A stretch of 64,000 nucleotides of DNA, taken from NCBI RefSeq assembly GCF_004335085.1, contig NZ_RQRS01000003.1:62001-126000 (forward strand), written 5' to 3'. Below the pieces are notes generated by a model. The model had not been told where the DNA came from. It ran no database searches and saw nothing but the letters and a program-made list of their open reading frames with translations. This stretch comes from Pedobacter nototheniae (GTDB lineage: Bacteria; Bacteroidota; Bacteroidia; Sphingobacteriales; Sphingobacteriaceae). Both the position numbers and the translations under genes were made by a program. This document shows, piece by piece, positions 53,802 through 62,869 of the stretch. How positions within the stretch are numbered: position 1 is the stretch's first letter; each line of letters begins with the position of its first letter.

Positions 53802-56800
53802 TTATTGATTAAATCTATATTTTAATCCTAATTGAATTCTCCAGCGAGCAGTTTCATCAATGCTACTTGAAAATGTATTCACTAAAGGCACATTGTTTTC
53901 TGCATTTAAATAAGGGAAAGAAAATGTAGGTTTACCTGATGCGGCATCCACTCCCTTAAAATTAAGAAGCCCATTGCTTCTGTTGCTAATTTTCGGAACT
54001 CCCCATGTTTTATTAATCATGTTTCCGAAGTTGAAAATATCAAAAGTAAATTGAAGAGAGTGTTTTTTGTTTTTTACATTAGCGAACAAATCCTGTGCAA
54101 GGCGAATATCGAGTGTGCCAATTACATTTCCAACAAGGCCATTTCTTTCTGCATATTTACCCCTTCTTTTATTCAAATAGCTATCTTGAGAAATATAGCT
54201 ATTTAACTGCGCCCAAAGCTGATCAGGTGTGCGGGTATCGCCTGTATTTTCTGGAACTAAGATAATATCAGATTTGTTTTCTGGAACAAAAATTAAGTCG
54301 TTACCACTTAAACCATCATTATTTAAATCGCTTCCATAGGTATAAGAATATCTAAGCCCATCTTGTAATTGGTAGAACATAGAGAATGTTGTGCCTAGGT
54401 GGTTGATGTATTCTTTTCTATAAACAACGGATGCAATAAAACGATTTTTAACCATGTAACTCGAATATGAAAGTGCATCTGTGTTTGGACTACCTGAAAC
54501 CTGACGATCTCTCCACATAGATTGAGCAATAGAGCCACCATCATTAACCGATCTAGAATCTGTATAAGTGTAGCCCATGGTTGCAAAAAGACCACCAGCA
54601 AATTCTTTTGATAATGTTCCAGTGATGGATAAGCTATGCCCTTTATTGGTATTGGTCATTACAATTGCGTCAGAAATATTTGGATTTGCTGGGGTAGGTG
54701 TTGCAGATCCATAAATTTTCGTGCTGGTGTATCTCGGGCGATTATCTGCGCCTTTTAACAGCGTATATGACGAAGTATTTAAGTTCGCATTGCGGAAATA
54801 GACAGAATTAATATCTTTTGAATATAGTGCTTCGATGGTTCCAGTAACACCGCCAGGTAATTTCTGATCGATAGCTAAATTAGAGCGCCAAACTTGCATA
54901 AATTTAAAATCCTGTTGAGTTACAGCAAGATTGTACGCTGTGTTATTTGCTGCAGTTGCTTTGTTTACGTTTCTATAAGCATCAACATTAGGATTAAATG
55001 GTCTGTTTGTTGGGCTGTTTATAGATTCTGCACCAAACTGAACTCCATTATTACTAGCTTGGTTTGATATCCACACCAAAGGAGGTCTGCCGGTAAATAA
55101 TCCTGTACCACCGCGTACCTGTGTTTTTCCAGCATTATTTACATCCCAGTTAAAGCCTAAGCGTGGCGACCATAAAATAGAACTTTTAGGAAATCTGCCA
55201 ACGTCGATTTTTTCTCCATTTTCGAAAGTCAAATTTGCCACATTTGGATTGCTTAATAATGCTGGCGAAGAAACATTAGTTAAATCGGCACGTAAACCAG
55301 CTGTTATTTTTAACTGATCGCTAACGGTAAAAGCGTCCTGTACATACAAACCATACATATTCGATTGAATTTCTGCATATGGGAATGATCCATCAGGCAT
55401 AACCGAGTATTGAATCTGATATTTTGTTGCATTGGATACACCGTTTTGCGCACTATTATAAAAATCGGCAAGATTGTTAAAGGTATAGGCACCATAATAG
55501 TTAGGCGCAAAACCATTAAGCGTTCTGTAGCCTTCATAATTGGCTCCCAATGTTATTTCATGGCGACCTGCATAAATATTAAAGTTGTCTGTAATCTGAT
55601 AAACTTTTGTTTTTAAGGTGTTAAAAGCGGTAAAAGGCTCATAACCAAAAGCGGTGTAAGAACTTCCATCAGGATTCATAATATCAACAAGGGGAAATGG
55701 TTTATTTCCTTTAGATTCCCTGAAATCGTTCATATTATTATAACCAACGGTTAATTGATTAGAGAATTTATTGTTAAAACGCGTTCTGAATTCCAGGTTA
55801 ACATTGTCCATGTTGTTATTAATACCGTATCCAGCTGATTGAAACGGAAGTCCAAGTTGCGAAGGCTGACGGTTGGCTTTTGGTGCACCGCTATTACTTG
55901 GTAAAATATCTTTATAGGATCTGAAATAGAAATATTTTAAACTTAATGTGTTTTTATCATCAATGTTATAATCTAATTTGGCTGATAATTTATCACTTCT
56001 CGTTTTTAAAGCGTAGTTTTCATAAGCACCTGGCTCATAACCAATGGTTTGTAAGAAAGAACTTAATTTGTCTAAGTCTTCTCCTTTTGCCTGAGAAATA
56101 TTTGGACCCGTGCTTCCACCTCTTGAGGCTGAAAAACCTGTACCAGGATCTGATCTTCTTTCCAATTCTCCACTAACAAAAAAGAATAATTTATTTTTAA
56201 TAATTGGACCACCCAATGTAAAGCCATATCCCTTAAGGCTAAAATTATTTACAGGTACTTTTAACCCTGCATAATTGTAGTCACTTACCAAATCTTGATC
56301 TCTATAGTAAGTATTTAATGAACCTTGAAATTCATTTGTGCCACTTCTGGTTACTGCATTTATTGCTGCGCCTGTAAAACCACTTTGACGAATATCATAT
56401 GGAGCAATATTTACAGTAATTTCTTCAAAAGCATCCATGTTAATTGGTTGAGAATTTGTTTGACTACCAATTGTGCCTTGTAAACCAAAAGCATTGTTAA
56501 ATAAGGCTCCATCTACAGTAAAATTGTTCGCCAAATTACTTCTACCAGCAAAACTCGGACTTCCAAATTGTAAAGAGAATTGGGGAGTAAGTTTAACAAA
56601 ATCAGTAAAACTCCTATTTAAAGTTGGTAAATTTTGAATTGCTGTTCTGGAAATATTTTGAGAAGCCCCTGTTCTACCAGAGTTAAAAACTTTGCTCTGC
56701 TTTCCTGATACGGTAACCTCTGATAAATTATTGGCATCTTCATTAAGCATTACATTTAAAGTGGAGTTTTGGCCAAGGGCTAATTTTTCAATACGCTGTG

Positions 56801-57074
56801 TTTGATTTTTAAATCCAATAAATGATACAGTAATTGAATATGGTCCACCGATGCGCATAGCTGGTAAATTGTAACGACCATCCAATCGGGTAGAGGTGGC
56901 ATATCTTGATCCTGATGGTTCATGTATGGCAATAACAGTAGCACCGCTAATTGATCCTTTTGAATCAGTAACCATTCCATTTATAGAAGCTGTTGTTTCG
57001 TTTTGTGCTACGGCATCTATCTTTAAGAGAATTAAAAATAGAAAGAGTATAAGCAGATGTAAGTTTTTTTTCAT
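53802..57074 (-). CDS. TonB-dependent receptor, Oar-like, with carboxypeptidase-regulatory domain
   Basis: 1090 residues. Signal peptide (KNLHLLILFLFLILLKIDAVAQ, shown as a landmark), CarboxypepD_reg-like domain about 27-110 (ASINGMVTDSKGSISGATVI), a plug domain (about 125-250: LPTLNRSFTDFVKLTPQFSL; EEITVNIAPYDIRQSGFTGA) and a 22-strand barrel ending in WRIQLGLKYRFNQ. This is the Oar-like group of TonB-linked outer membrane proteins. The cargo is not apparent. It is followed by a strong terminator and preceded, 55 bases upstream, by the phosphodiesterase gene, so it may be the last gene of a nagA-phosphodiesterase-receptor transcript. Confidence 0.93.
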   Translation of the reverse strand: MKKNLHLLILFLFLILLKIDAVAQNETTASINGMVTDSKGSISGATVIAIHEPSGSRYATSTRLDGRYNLPAMRIGGPYSITVSFIGFKNQTQRIEKLALGQNSTLNVMLNEDANNLSEVTVSGKQSKVFNSGRTGASQNISRTAIQNLPTLNRSFTDFVKLTPQFSLQFGSPSFAGRSNLANNFTVDGALFNNAFGLQGTIGSQTNSQPINMDAFEEITVNIAPYDIRQSGFTGAAINAVTRSGTNEFQGSLNTYYRDQDLVSDYNYAGLKVPVNNFSLKGYGFTLGGPIIKNKLFFFVSGELERRSDPGTGFSASRGGSTGPNISQAKGEDLDKLSSFLQTIGYEPGAYENYALKTRSDKLSAKLDYNIDDKNTLSLKYFYFRSYKDILPSNSGAPKANRQPSQLGLPFQSAGYGINNNMDNVNLEFRTRFNNKFSNQLTVGYNNMNDFRESKGNKPFPLVDIMNPDGSSYTAFGYEPFTAFNTLKTKVYQITDNFNIYAGRHEITLGANYEGYRTLNGFAPNYYGAYTFNNLADFYNSAQNGVSNATKYQIQYSVMPDGSFPYAEIQSNMYGLYVQDAFTVSDQLKITAGLRADLTNVSSPALLSNPNVANLTFENGEKIDVGRFPKSSILWSPRLGFNWDVNNAGKTQVRGGTGLFTGRPPLVWISNQASNNGVQFGAESINSPTNRPFNPNVDAYRNVNKATAANNTAYNLAVTQQDFKFMQVWRSNLAIDQKLPGGVTGTIEALYSKDINSVYFRNANLNTSSYTLLKGADNRPRYTSTKIYGSATPTPANPNISDAIVMTNTNKGHSLSITGTLSKEFAGGLFATMGYTYTDSRSVNDGGSIAQSMWRDRQVSGSPNTDALSYSSYMVKNRFIASVVYRKEYINHLGTTFSMFYQLQDGLRYSYTYGSDLNNDGLSGNDLIFVPENKSDIILVPENTGDTRTPDQLWAQLNSYISQDSYLNKRRGKYAERNGLVGNVIGTLDIRLAQDLFANVKNKKHSLQFTFDIFNFGNMINKTWGVPKISNRSNGLLNFKGVDAASGKPTFSFPYLNAENNVPLVNTFSSSIDETARWRIQLGLKYRFNQ

Positions 57075-57129
57075 AAGTAGTTTTTTAGTAAAAGTACTCT
57101 GCCTTACAGTAGAAAATGTTCTGCTTATA

Positions 57130-58092
57130 TTAATTTATTGTTAACTGTTTCCCCTGAACAGGGAATACCAAATTTAAATTTAATGTATTTTCCGAAACCA
57201 GTTGTTGTTTTATTTTCTCAGCATTCTGCTGCGGAGGTTTAATGTGGGTTATGATAAAAGAAACTTTTTTAAAGGCTTTTGCATTTGTTAAATCCTTAAG
57301 CTTGCTAAGCTCATTGAAAAAAAGTTTTGGAGTAAGATGACCGAATAATTGATTTTCAGGTTGCTCATTTGGAAAAGATACTTCAAGGAATATTGCTTTC
57401 AGCTGGCCTGCATTGATAAGTGGAGCCACCGTTTGCCACAATTTTATCAGTTTATCAGATTTCTCAATTTCGTCTGCACCTGTATCTCCAAGGTACAAAA
57501 TATAACTATTGCCTGCTTGAACTAAAAAGGCTGTGCTTTTATAAGGCTTACTATGGCTAAGCTCGTAAGCTTGCACTTTCATTTCTGTTTCTGCTAGCGG
57601 ATAAACAATTCCTTCTTCAAGCGAAGTATAAGTGTATTTTTTTAATTGTGGTTTTTCGCCTTCGTTTCCAAAGTTTGCCCATGCATCCCAAGTAAAATAT
57701 TTATCTCTAAGAATATTTAATACTGATGACATGCCGTAGATGTTTTTAGCAGTATCTGCCGGGGAATTGATAATTAATCCTGCAACGTGATCTAGGTGTG
57801 CGTGTGATATTAAATAACCTTTTATTTGCTTACGTTGAATTTCTTCGCTAATGCCTTTAAATGTTTTTTGTTCAATCGCTTTCTGGATCCCTGCATTTAT
57901 AGTGCCTGCATCTAAACAAATATAGTTTTCGCTACCTTTTGGAGCAATCATATAGGCTGATAAATTACTTTCATCATCTCCGCCTTTAACTCCAAGTGGG
58001 ATTATTTTAAATGCAGTACTGCTTTGTTGCGACCAGCCTTGGGTGATACAAATAAATATTAGAAGAATAATTGAACTAATCTTTTTTAACAT
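57130..58092 (-). CDS. Exported class II 3',5'-cyclic nucleotide phosphodiesterase-like metallo-hydrolase
   Basis: 320 residues from the ATG of MLKKISSIILLIF; a TTG two codons upstream is less likely. A signal peptide (to about GWSQQ) directs it to the periplasm. The metal motif HAHLDHVAGLIINSP fits the class II cyclic-nucleotide phosphodiesterase signature HxHLDHxxGLxxxSP, and PLGVKGGDDESNLSAYMI, YLGDTGADEI and FLEVSFPNE are other family landmarks. It would hydrolyse cAMP or cGMP outside the cytoplasm, as periplasmic CpdP-type enzymes do. It begins 25 bases after nagA. Confidence 0.88.
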   Translation of the reverse strand: MLKKISSIILLIFICITQGWSQQSSTAFKIIPLGVKGGDDESNLSAYMIAPKGSENYICLDAGTINAGIQKAIEQKTFKGISEEIQRKQIKGYLISHAHLDHVAGLIINSPADTAKNIYGMSSVLNILRDKYFTWDAWANFGNEGEKPQLKKYTYTSLEEGIVYPLAETEMKVQAYELSHSKPYKSTAFLVQAGNSYILYLGDTGADEIEKSDKLIKLWQTVAPLINAGQLKAIFLEVSFPNEQPENQLFGHLTPKLFFNELSKLKDLTNAKAFKKVSFIITHIKPPQQNAEKIKQQLVSENTLNLNLVFPVQGKQLTIN

Positions 58093-58117
58093 GATCAATT
58101 TGGTTTGAGTATTACTT

Positions 58118-59221
58118 TTAAATTATTTTACCCTTAAAAATTACCTTTTTTAAATTCAATTGCTCATCCAAAATAACAAGATTAGCCTGATGCCCTGTTT
58201 CAATGATTCCTGTTAAATTTTCTATTCCAATTAGTTTTGCCGGGTAAAGAGTCCCCATCTTTAATGCTGTAGGTAATGCGATATCGCATTTGGTAACACA
58301 GTTTTTAATAGCTTGTGGCATCGTTAAAGACGATCCTGAGAGTGTTCCGTCTGGCATTACATATTTGTCGCCTTTGCGAATATGTTGATATGGGCCAGAA
58401 AAACATTCGGTAACAGCATCAGTAACTATGAATAGTCGTTCCTTTAAAAGCTTTTGGGCAAACTTAACAACTTCGAAATCCACATGTTGTCCATCAGGGA
58501 TAATACTAGCCATTGCTTTATCGTGATTAAAAACTGCAGTAGGGATACCGGGTTCGCGATGATGAATAGGACTCATTGCATTAAATAAATGAGTGGTGGT
58601 TTGAACGCCTTTATTATAGGCTGTGGTAGCTTCATTAAAATTAGCATTGCTATGGCCTAAAGAAACTACTACGCCATTATCAAGTAAATATTGAATTACG
58701 TTATCATCGTTTACCTCAGGTGCAATTGTCATCATTTTAATTACGCCATCGCCAAAGTCTATTAATTCTTTAATTTCATCCAATGTTGCTTTGCGAACAA
58801 ACTCAGGAATGTGTGCACCCAAACGTTTTGGATTTAAAAAAGGACCTTCAAGGTGTAAACCTAAGCAGTTTTTTGCATTTGAACGATGTTCCTTTGCCGC
58901 TTTTATGCAAGCATTAAAAACTTGGGGAGTATTTGTTGCTATGCATGCAAGGAAACCAGTTGTTCCTTTTTTAAGCAAATCATCTTCAATTAATGTTAAT
59001 GATTCTATAGTAGGCTCAGCAGAAAATAACCGATCACCAGCGCCATAAATTTGAAGGTCTATAAAGCCTGGGACTAAAAAACCATTGTCAGCACTGATAA
59101 CATCGAAATTATCATTTGGGTTATCTGTAATGGAAGATATCTTATCCTGATCGATTAGAATTGTTTTTCCTTCGATAAGTGTTTCGTCCTGATAAAATCT
59201 AGAGTTAATAATTGCTAACAT
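58118..59221 (-). CDS. nagA: N-acetylglucosamine-6-phosphate deacetylase
   Basis: 367 residues of the amidohydrolase fold. Landmarks: PGFIDLQIYGAGDRLF (one histidine of the usual HxH is replaced, as in the mono-metal NagA type), LGLHLEGPFLNPKRLGAH with the metal-binding glutamate, VVSLGHSNANFNEA, TTHLFNAMSPIHHREPG, and VTDAVTECF with the catalytic aspartate. It deacetylates GlcNAc-6-P in the cytoplasm, used in amino sugar catabolism and cell wall recycling. nagB and transporters are not adjacent. Confidence 0.94.
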   Translation of the reverse strand: MLAIINSRFYQDETLIEGKTILIDQDKISSITDNPNDNFDVISADNGFLVPGFIDLQIYGAGDRLFSAEPTIESLTLIEDDLLKKGTTGFLACIATNTPQVFNACIKAAKEHRSNAKNCLGLHLEGPFLNPKRLGAHIPEFVRKATLDEIKELIDFGDGVIKMMTIAPEVNDDNVIQYLLDNGVVVSLGHSNANFNEATTAYNKGVQTTTHLFNAMSPIHHREPGIPTAVFNHDKAMASIIPDGQHVDFEVVKFAQKLLKERLFIVTDAVTECFSGPYQHIRKGDKYVMPDGTLSGSSLTMPQAIKNCVTKCDIALPTALKMGTLYPAKLIGIENLTGIIETGHQANLVILDEQLNLKKVIFKGKII

Positions 59222-59270
59222 ATGCGTTTAAATTAAAAATATACTTAACGAGGGCAAATATAAGGCAAAA

Positions 59271-59300
59271 AAAAAGGTCCCTTTTGCAAGGAACCTTTTT
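59271..59300 (-). terminator. Terminator of the rplM-rpsI-rpsB-tsf operon
   Basis: AAAAAGGT-CCTT pairs with AAGG-ACCTTTTT with a single C/A mismatch around TTGC, and on the minus strand runs into nine T residues. It lies 16 bases after the tsf stop. Confidence 0.9.
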
Positions 59301-59316
59301 TAATATTTAATAATGC

Positions 59317-60162
59317 TTATGCACCTAATTGTACACGTTTGAAAGCAGATACTGTTAAGCCTTTAGAAGTGTTATCTAAAAATTTACGAACATCTACTGA
59401 ACTATCTTTAACAAACTCTTGGTTTAATAAAGTACTGTCTTTGTAGAATTTATTCAATTTACCAGCAGCAATTTTTTCAACCATTTCTTCTGGTTTGCCT
59501 TCTTGACGGATTACATCTTTAGCAATTTCGATTTCACGTTCAATAGTAGCAGGATCAACACCATCTTTATCAACAGCAACAGGATTCATTGCTGCAATTT
59601 GCATTGCAACATCTTTACCAGCTTCAGTAATATCAGCGCCATTAGCACCTTCAAATACCACTAAAACGCCCATTTTACCATTTGAGTGGATGTAAGAAAC
59701 GATTTTTTCGCCAGATACATTTGCGTACTCTTGAATAACTATTTTCTCACCGATTTTACCAGTTAGTTCAGTTATGGTTTCTGCAACAGTGCGTCCGTCT
59801 TCCAAAACAATTGCAGATAATTCTTCGATAGAAGCTGGATTGTTTGCAACCGCAGCTGCTAAAACAGCTTGTGCTAGATTACGGAAATCTTCAACTTTAG
59901 AAACTGGCTCAGTTTCACAAGCTAAAGCAACTAATTTACCGTTTGTACCATCAGCTGATACATTGATTGATACAAGACCTTCAGAAGTAGCATTTCCAGA
60001 ACGGGCAGCAGATACTTTTTGACCTTTTTTGCGCAATAAATCAACCGCAGCTTCGAAATCGCCGTTAGCTTCTACTAAAGCTTTTTTGCAATCCATCATA
60101 CCAGCACCAGTTTGTTGGCGTAGTTTATTTACATCTGCGGCAGTAATTTGTACTGTAGACAT
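59317..60162 (-). CDS. tsf: Translation elongation factor Ts
   Basis: 281 residues. The UBA-like N-terminus (TAADVNKLRQQTGAGMMDCK, ALVEANGDFEAAVDLLRKKG) and the core ACETEPVSKVEDF are standard. It recycles EF-Tu from the GDP to the GTP state. It is the last gene of the operon after rpsB; the 128-base gap to rpsB holds an inverted repeat. Confidence 0.97.
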   Translation of the reverse strand: MSTVQITAADVNKLRQQTGAGMMDCKKALVEANGDFEAAVDLLRKKGQKVSAARSGNATSEGLVSINVSADGTNGKLVALACETEPVSKVEDFRNLAQAVLAAAVANNPASIEELSAIVLEDGRTVAETITELTGKIGEKIVIQEYANVSGEKIVSYIHSNGKMGVLVVFEGANGADITEAGKDVAMQIAAMNPVAVDKDGVDPATIEREIEIAKDVIRQEGKPEEMVEKIAAGKLNKFYKDSTLLNQEFVKDSSVDVRKFLDNTSKGLTVSAFKRVQLGA

Positions 60163-60205
60163 TTTATTTCCTTTTTAAATTTTATAATCTTGTTTATAAC
60201 AATTA

Positions 60206-60275
60206 CAGGTTACAAGTTACAAGCCGAAAGTTAAACTCATGTTAAGCCAACTTAAAACCTGAAACCAGTAACCTG
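60206..60275. repeat. Inverted repeat between rpsB and tsf
   Basis: CAGGTTAC (60206-60213) and GTAACCTG (60268-60275) are complementary at the two ends of a stretch of TTACAAG and AACCTGAAACC words. It may be a transcript-processing hairpin or a dispersed intergenic repeat. Confidence 0.4.
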
Positions 60276-60290
60276 CAATAAAAAATATTA

Positions 60291-61124
60291 CTATTCTTCT
60301 GTTTTAGTTTCTTCTGATGAAGATGCTTCAACTTCAGCTTCAGCAGTTTTTTTACGTCTTGGTTCTTTAACCTCTGGCGCATCAGCTGCAGCTTTAACAG
60401 CTACTGCTTCTTTTTCTGCTTCATCATCTTTTTCGCGTTTGCGCTCATCTAAACCTTCTTCAATAGCTTTGATAATTACATCAGTAATTAAAGAGATTGA
60501 TTTTGTAGCATCATCATTCGCTGGGATAGGGAAATCGATGTTAGAAGGATCAGAGTTTGTATCAACCATCGCAAAAGTTGGGATGTTTAATTTTAATGCT
60601 TCAGTTACAGCTATGTGTTCTTTCTTAACATCAATTAAGAATAAAGCTGCTGGTAAACGGTTTAAATCAGCGATACCACCTAAAAGTGATTCTAATTTAA
60701 TACGCTCACGTTGAATCATTAAACGCTCTTTTTTAGATAAAATCGCATAAGTACCGTCTTTAGTCATTTTATCGATGTTAGACATCTTTTTGATTGACTT
60801 ACGAACAGTAGCAAAGTTAGTTAACATACCACCTAACCAACGCTCGGTTACGAAAGGCATATTTACTTTTTTAGCTTGTTCAGCTACGATTCCTTTAGCT
60901 TGTTTCTTTGTAGAAACGAATAAAACTTTACGTCCTGATTTCACGATTTGTTTAATCGCAGCCGCAGCTTCTTCAGTTTTAGTTAAAGTTTTATTTAAAT
61001 CTATAATGTGAATTCCATTACGCTCCATGAAAATGTAAGGAGCCATTTTTGGATTCCATTTACGGGTAAGGTGACCAAAGTGTACACCTGCATCCAATAA
61101 GTCTTGATAAGTTGTTCTTGCCAT
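60291..61124 (-). CDS. rpsB: 30S ribosomal protein uS2
   Basis: 277 residues. Conserved uS2 segments include ARTTYQDLLDAGVHFGHLTR, KWNPKMAPYIF, VLFVSTKKQA, RWLGGMLTNF and VDTNSDPSNIDFPIPANDDA. The last 50 residues are an acidic, low-complexity tail (EKEAVAVKAAADAPEVKEPR...) common in this phylum. It binds the 30S platform together with bS1 and lies close to the anti-SD end of 16S rRNA. Its start is preceded by a full SD sequence, which is rare here. Confidence 0.97.
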   Translation of the reverse strand: MARTTYQDLLDAGVHFGHLTRKWNPKMAPYIFMERNGIHIIDLNKTLTKTEEAAAAIKQIVKSGRKVLFVSTKKQAKGIVAEQAKKVNMPFVTERWLGGMLTNFATVRKSIKKMSNIDKMTKDGTYAILSKKERLMIQRERIKLESLLGGIADLNRLPAALFLIDVKKEHIAVTEALKLNIPTFAMVDTNSDPSNIDFPIPANDDATKSISLITDVIIKAIEEGLDERKREKDDEAEKEAVAVKAAADAPEVKEPRRKKTAEAEVEASSSEETKTEE

Positions 61125-61132
61125 TGTCTTTG

Positions 61133-61138
61133 CCTCCT
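61133..61138 (-). promoter_or_regulatory. Strong Shine-Dalgarno sequence of rpsB
   Basis: On the minus strand AGGAGG lies 8 bases before the rpsB ATG, the ideal SD position. Among the starts inspected in this window no other gene has a comparable SD. It is complementary to the 16S tail and to CCUCC in both tRNA-like RNAs of this window. Confidence 0.85.
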
Positions 61139-61142
61139 GTGA

Positions 61143-61529
61143 TTAACGTTTACTGAATTGGAATTTCTTACGAGCTTTAGCACGTCCTGGTTTCTTACGC
61201 TCAACCATACGCATATCACGCGTCATTAGGCCTTTAGCACGTAATGCAGGTTTTTTCTCCGCATCTAGTTCAACAATCGCTTTAGCAATAGCTAAACGAA
61301 CAGCTTCTGCTTGTCCTTTGATACCACCACCTTGTACATTTACATTGATATCATAACGACCAACAAGCTCAGAAACTTCTAAACTTTGGTTTACGATATA
61401 TTGTAGAGGTAAAGTAGGGAAATATACTTTGTGATCTTTTCCGTTAACGGTAATTGCGCCAGCACCATCTTTTAAGTAGATACGTGCAACAGCTGTTTTT
61501 CTTCTTCCTGAAGTGTTAGTAACTGACAT
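61143..61529 (-). CDS. rpsI: 30S ribosomal protein uS9
   Basis: 128 residues ending in the conserved KKPGRAKARKKFQFSKR tail, which reaches the P-site tRNA. Other landmarks are GRRKTAVARIYLK and GGGIKGQAEAVRLAIAKA. It begins just after rplM (three-base gap), the near-universal rplM-rpsI pair. Confidence 0.98.
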   Translation of the reverse strand: MSVTNTSGRRKTAVARIYLKDGAGAITVNGKDHKVYFPTLPLQYIVNQSLEVSELVGRYDINVNVQGGGIKGQAEAVRLAIAKAIVELDAEKKPALRAKGLMTRDMRMVERKKPGRAKARKKFQFSKR

Positions 61530-61532
61530 TTC

Positions 61533-61976
61533 TTAAAGTTTAATGGTTTTTGGAGATTGAGCTGCATGCGGATGAGTTTCACCAGCATAAACAAAAAGAT
61601 TGGTGTACAATTTTTTGCCCAATTTAGTTTTAGGTAACATACCTCTTACTGCTTTTTCAATTACACGTTGAGGGTGTTTCGCCATTAACTCCTTAGGAGA
61701 AATAAAACGTTGACCACCTGGATAACCAGTATAAGAAACATATTGCTTTTCGCTGAATTTGTTTCCTGTCAATTTAACCTTGTCTGCATTAATAACGATA
61801 ACGTTATCTCCGCAATCTACGTGTGGGGTGTACTCAGGCTTGTTTTTACCACGGATGATCATAGCGATCTTCGATGACAAGCGCCCCAAAATCTCGCCTT
61901 GCGCATCAACAACAATCCACTGTTTGTTTACAGTTTTAGCATTGGCCGAGACAGTTTTGTAACTTAACGTATTCAC
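61533..61976 (-). CDS. rplM: 50S ribosomal protein uL13
   Basis: 147 residues starting at GTG (NTLSYKTVSANAKTVNKQW). Landmarks are WIVVDAQGEILGRLSSKIA, DCGDNVIVINADKVKLTG and VRGMLPKTKLGKKLYTNLFV. It is an early-assembly protein of the large subunit and the first gene of the operon. The short leader upstream contains a small hairpin. Confidence 0.98.
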   Translation of the reverse strand: MNTLSYKTVSANAKTVNKQWIVVDAQGEILGRLSSKIAMIIRGKNKPEYTPHVDCGDNVIVINADKVKLTGNKFSEKQYVSYTGYPGGQRFISPKELMAKHPQRVIEKAVRGMLPKTKLGKKLYTNLFVYAGETHPHAAQSPKTIKL

Positions 61977-62013
61977 TTGCTTGTATTTAATTTATTAAAC
62001 AATTATTTATTAC

Positions 62014-62028
62014 CCCGCAAAATTCGGG
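62014..62028 (-). promoter_or_regulatory. Small hairpin in the rplM mRNA leader
   Basis: CCCG and CGGG pair across seven bases near the predicted transcript start. It could be part of an autoregulatory ribosomal-protein leader, but four pairs alone are weak evidence. Confidence 0.3.
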
Positions 62029-62032
62029 ACTG

Positions 62033-62063
62033 CAAAGATAGATAGAATACTTTTATTATCAAA
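62033..62063 (-). promoter_or_regulatory. Promoter of the rplM-rpsI-rpsB-tsf operon
   Basis: On the minus strand TTTG, a 19-base spacer and TATCTTTG match the Bacteroidota consensus perfectly. Transcription would begin near 62027, giving a leader of about 50 bases. Confidence 0.85.
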
Positions 62064-62321
62064 TAGTTGATTGAAAAAAGTTTACAGTTTAAGATTACCA
62101 GTCATGTAGTTTTAAAAATAACCTTAATTACTAGTGGATAGTACAAGCGAAGTTAAGTGTGCATCTGTATAATGTTGACTAAAAAAATGCGATCAATAAA
62201 TAAATATAATTCGTCAACTTGGGTTGTTTTTAGTGTTTATTTAGTTGTAATTCATGCGGTTATATGAAAATTAATTCCTTTTTATGCTAGGTTTATCCAA
62301 TTAGATTTATTAAATTTAATT
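62064..62321. other. Gene-free spacer upstream of the operon promoter
   Basis: With the operon promoter and leader this forms a 345-base region without protein genes between two divergent units. It is AT-rich. I see no RNA gene, clear repeat or second full consensus promoter in it. Confidence 0.6.
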
Positions 62322-62747
62322 ATGAAGAAATTAGTTATATTTCTTGGTTTTCTATTTATAACTATTTATTCTGTACAGGCGCAAACTTATACGGGTTGTG
62401 TACTTGTAAATAATGGAGGTTTGGAACTTCCACTAATTACGCCAGTATATAGCACACCTACTGGTGCAACTGTTCCTAATACAACATTATACTGTAATCC
62501 TAATAATACTGTAGGCACAACAATACCTGTATATGGTTCGCCAATTGCCGGCTCTATTCCTGGCTTAAGGTGTTTCAGTACATCAATAAACCCACCATAT
62601 ACCTATAGAAATTGTTATGTTAGTGGTTCTTGTGGTATTATTATGTCGGTAACAATTATAAGTTGCCCAATTGATAGTTATGTATGGCTGATCTGTTTTA
62701 TTATAGGAATAATTGGTTTCATATCTATTAAAAAGGAAATAACCTAA
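62322..62747 (+). CDS. Small Cys-rich exported protein with C-terminal membrane anchor
   Basis: 141 residues. A signal peptide (KKLVIFLGFLFITIYSVQAQ) leads an exported domain of about 95 residues rich in Thr, Pro, Asn and Gly, with six cysteines at CVLVNN, YCNPNN, LRCFST, RNCYVSGSCG and ISCPID that could pair as disulphides. A C-terminal hydrophobic helix (YVWLICFIIGIIGFISI) and KKE form an anchor with a short positive tail. I recognise no family. The short mature domain with a sorting-like tail suggests a surface or pilin-like component, which is speculation. Confidence 0.7.
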   Translation: MKKLVIFLGFLFITIYSVQAQTYTGCVLVNNGGLELPLITPVYSTPTGATVPNTTLYCNPNNTVGTTIPVYGSPIAGSIPGLRCFSTSINPPYTYRNCYVSGSCGIIMSVTIISCPIDSYVWLICFIIGIIGFISIKKEIT

Positions 62748-62869
62748 ATTATCGGCCTTATTTAAGGGGCTTAACAAAACCCTTCAGCTTCTAGTATCAA
62801 ACAATCCTAATGAGCATTTGTTAATAAAAGGTCTATAGTCATTTCTATTTTTTACCAACCCTTTTATTG

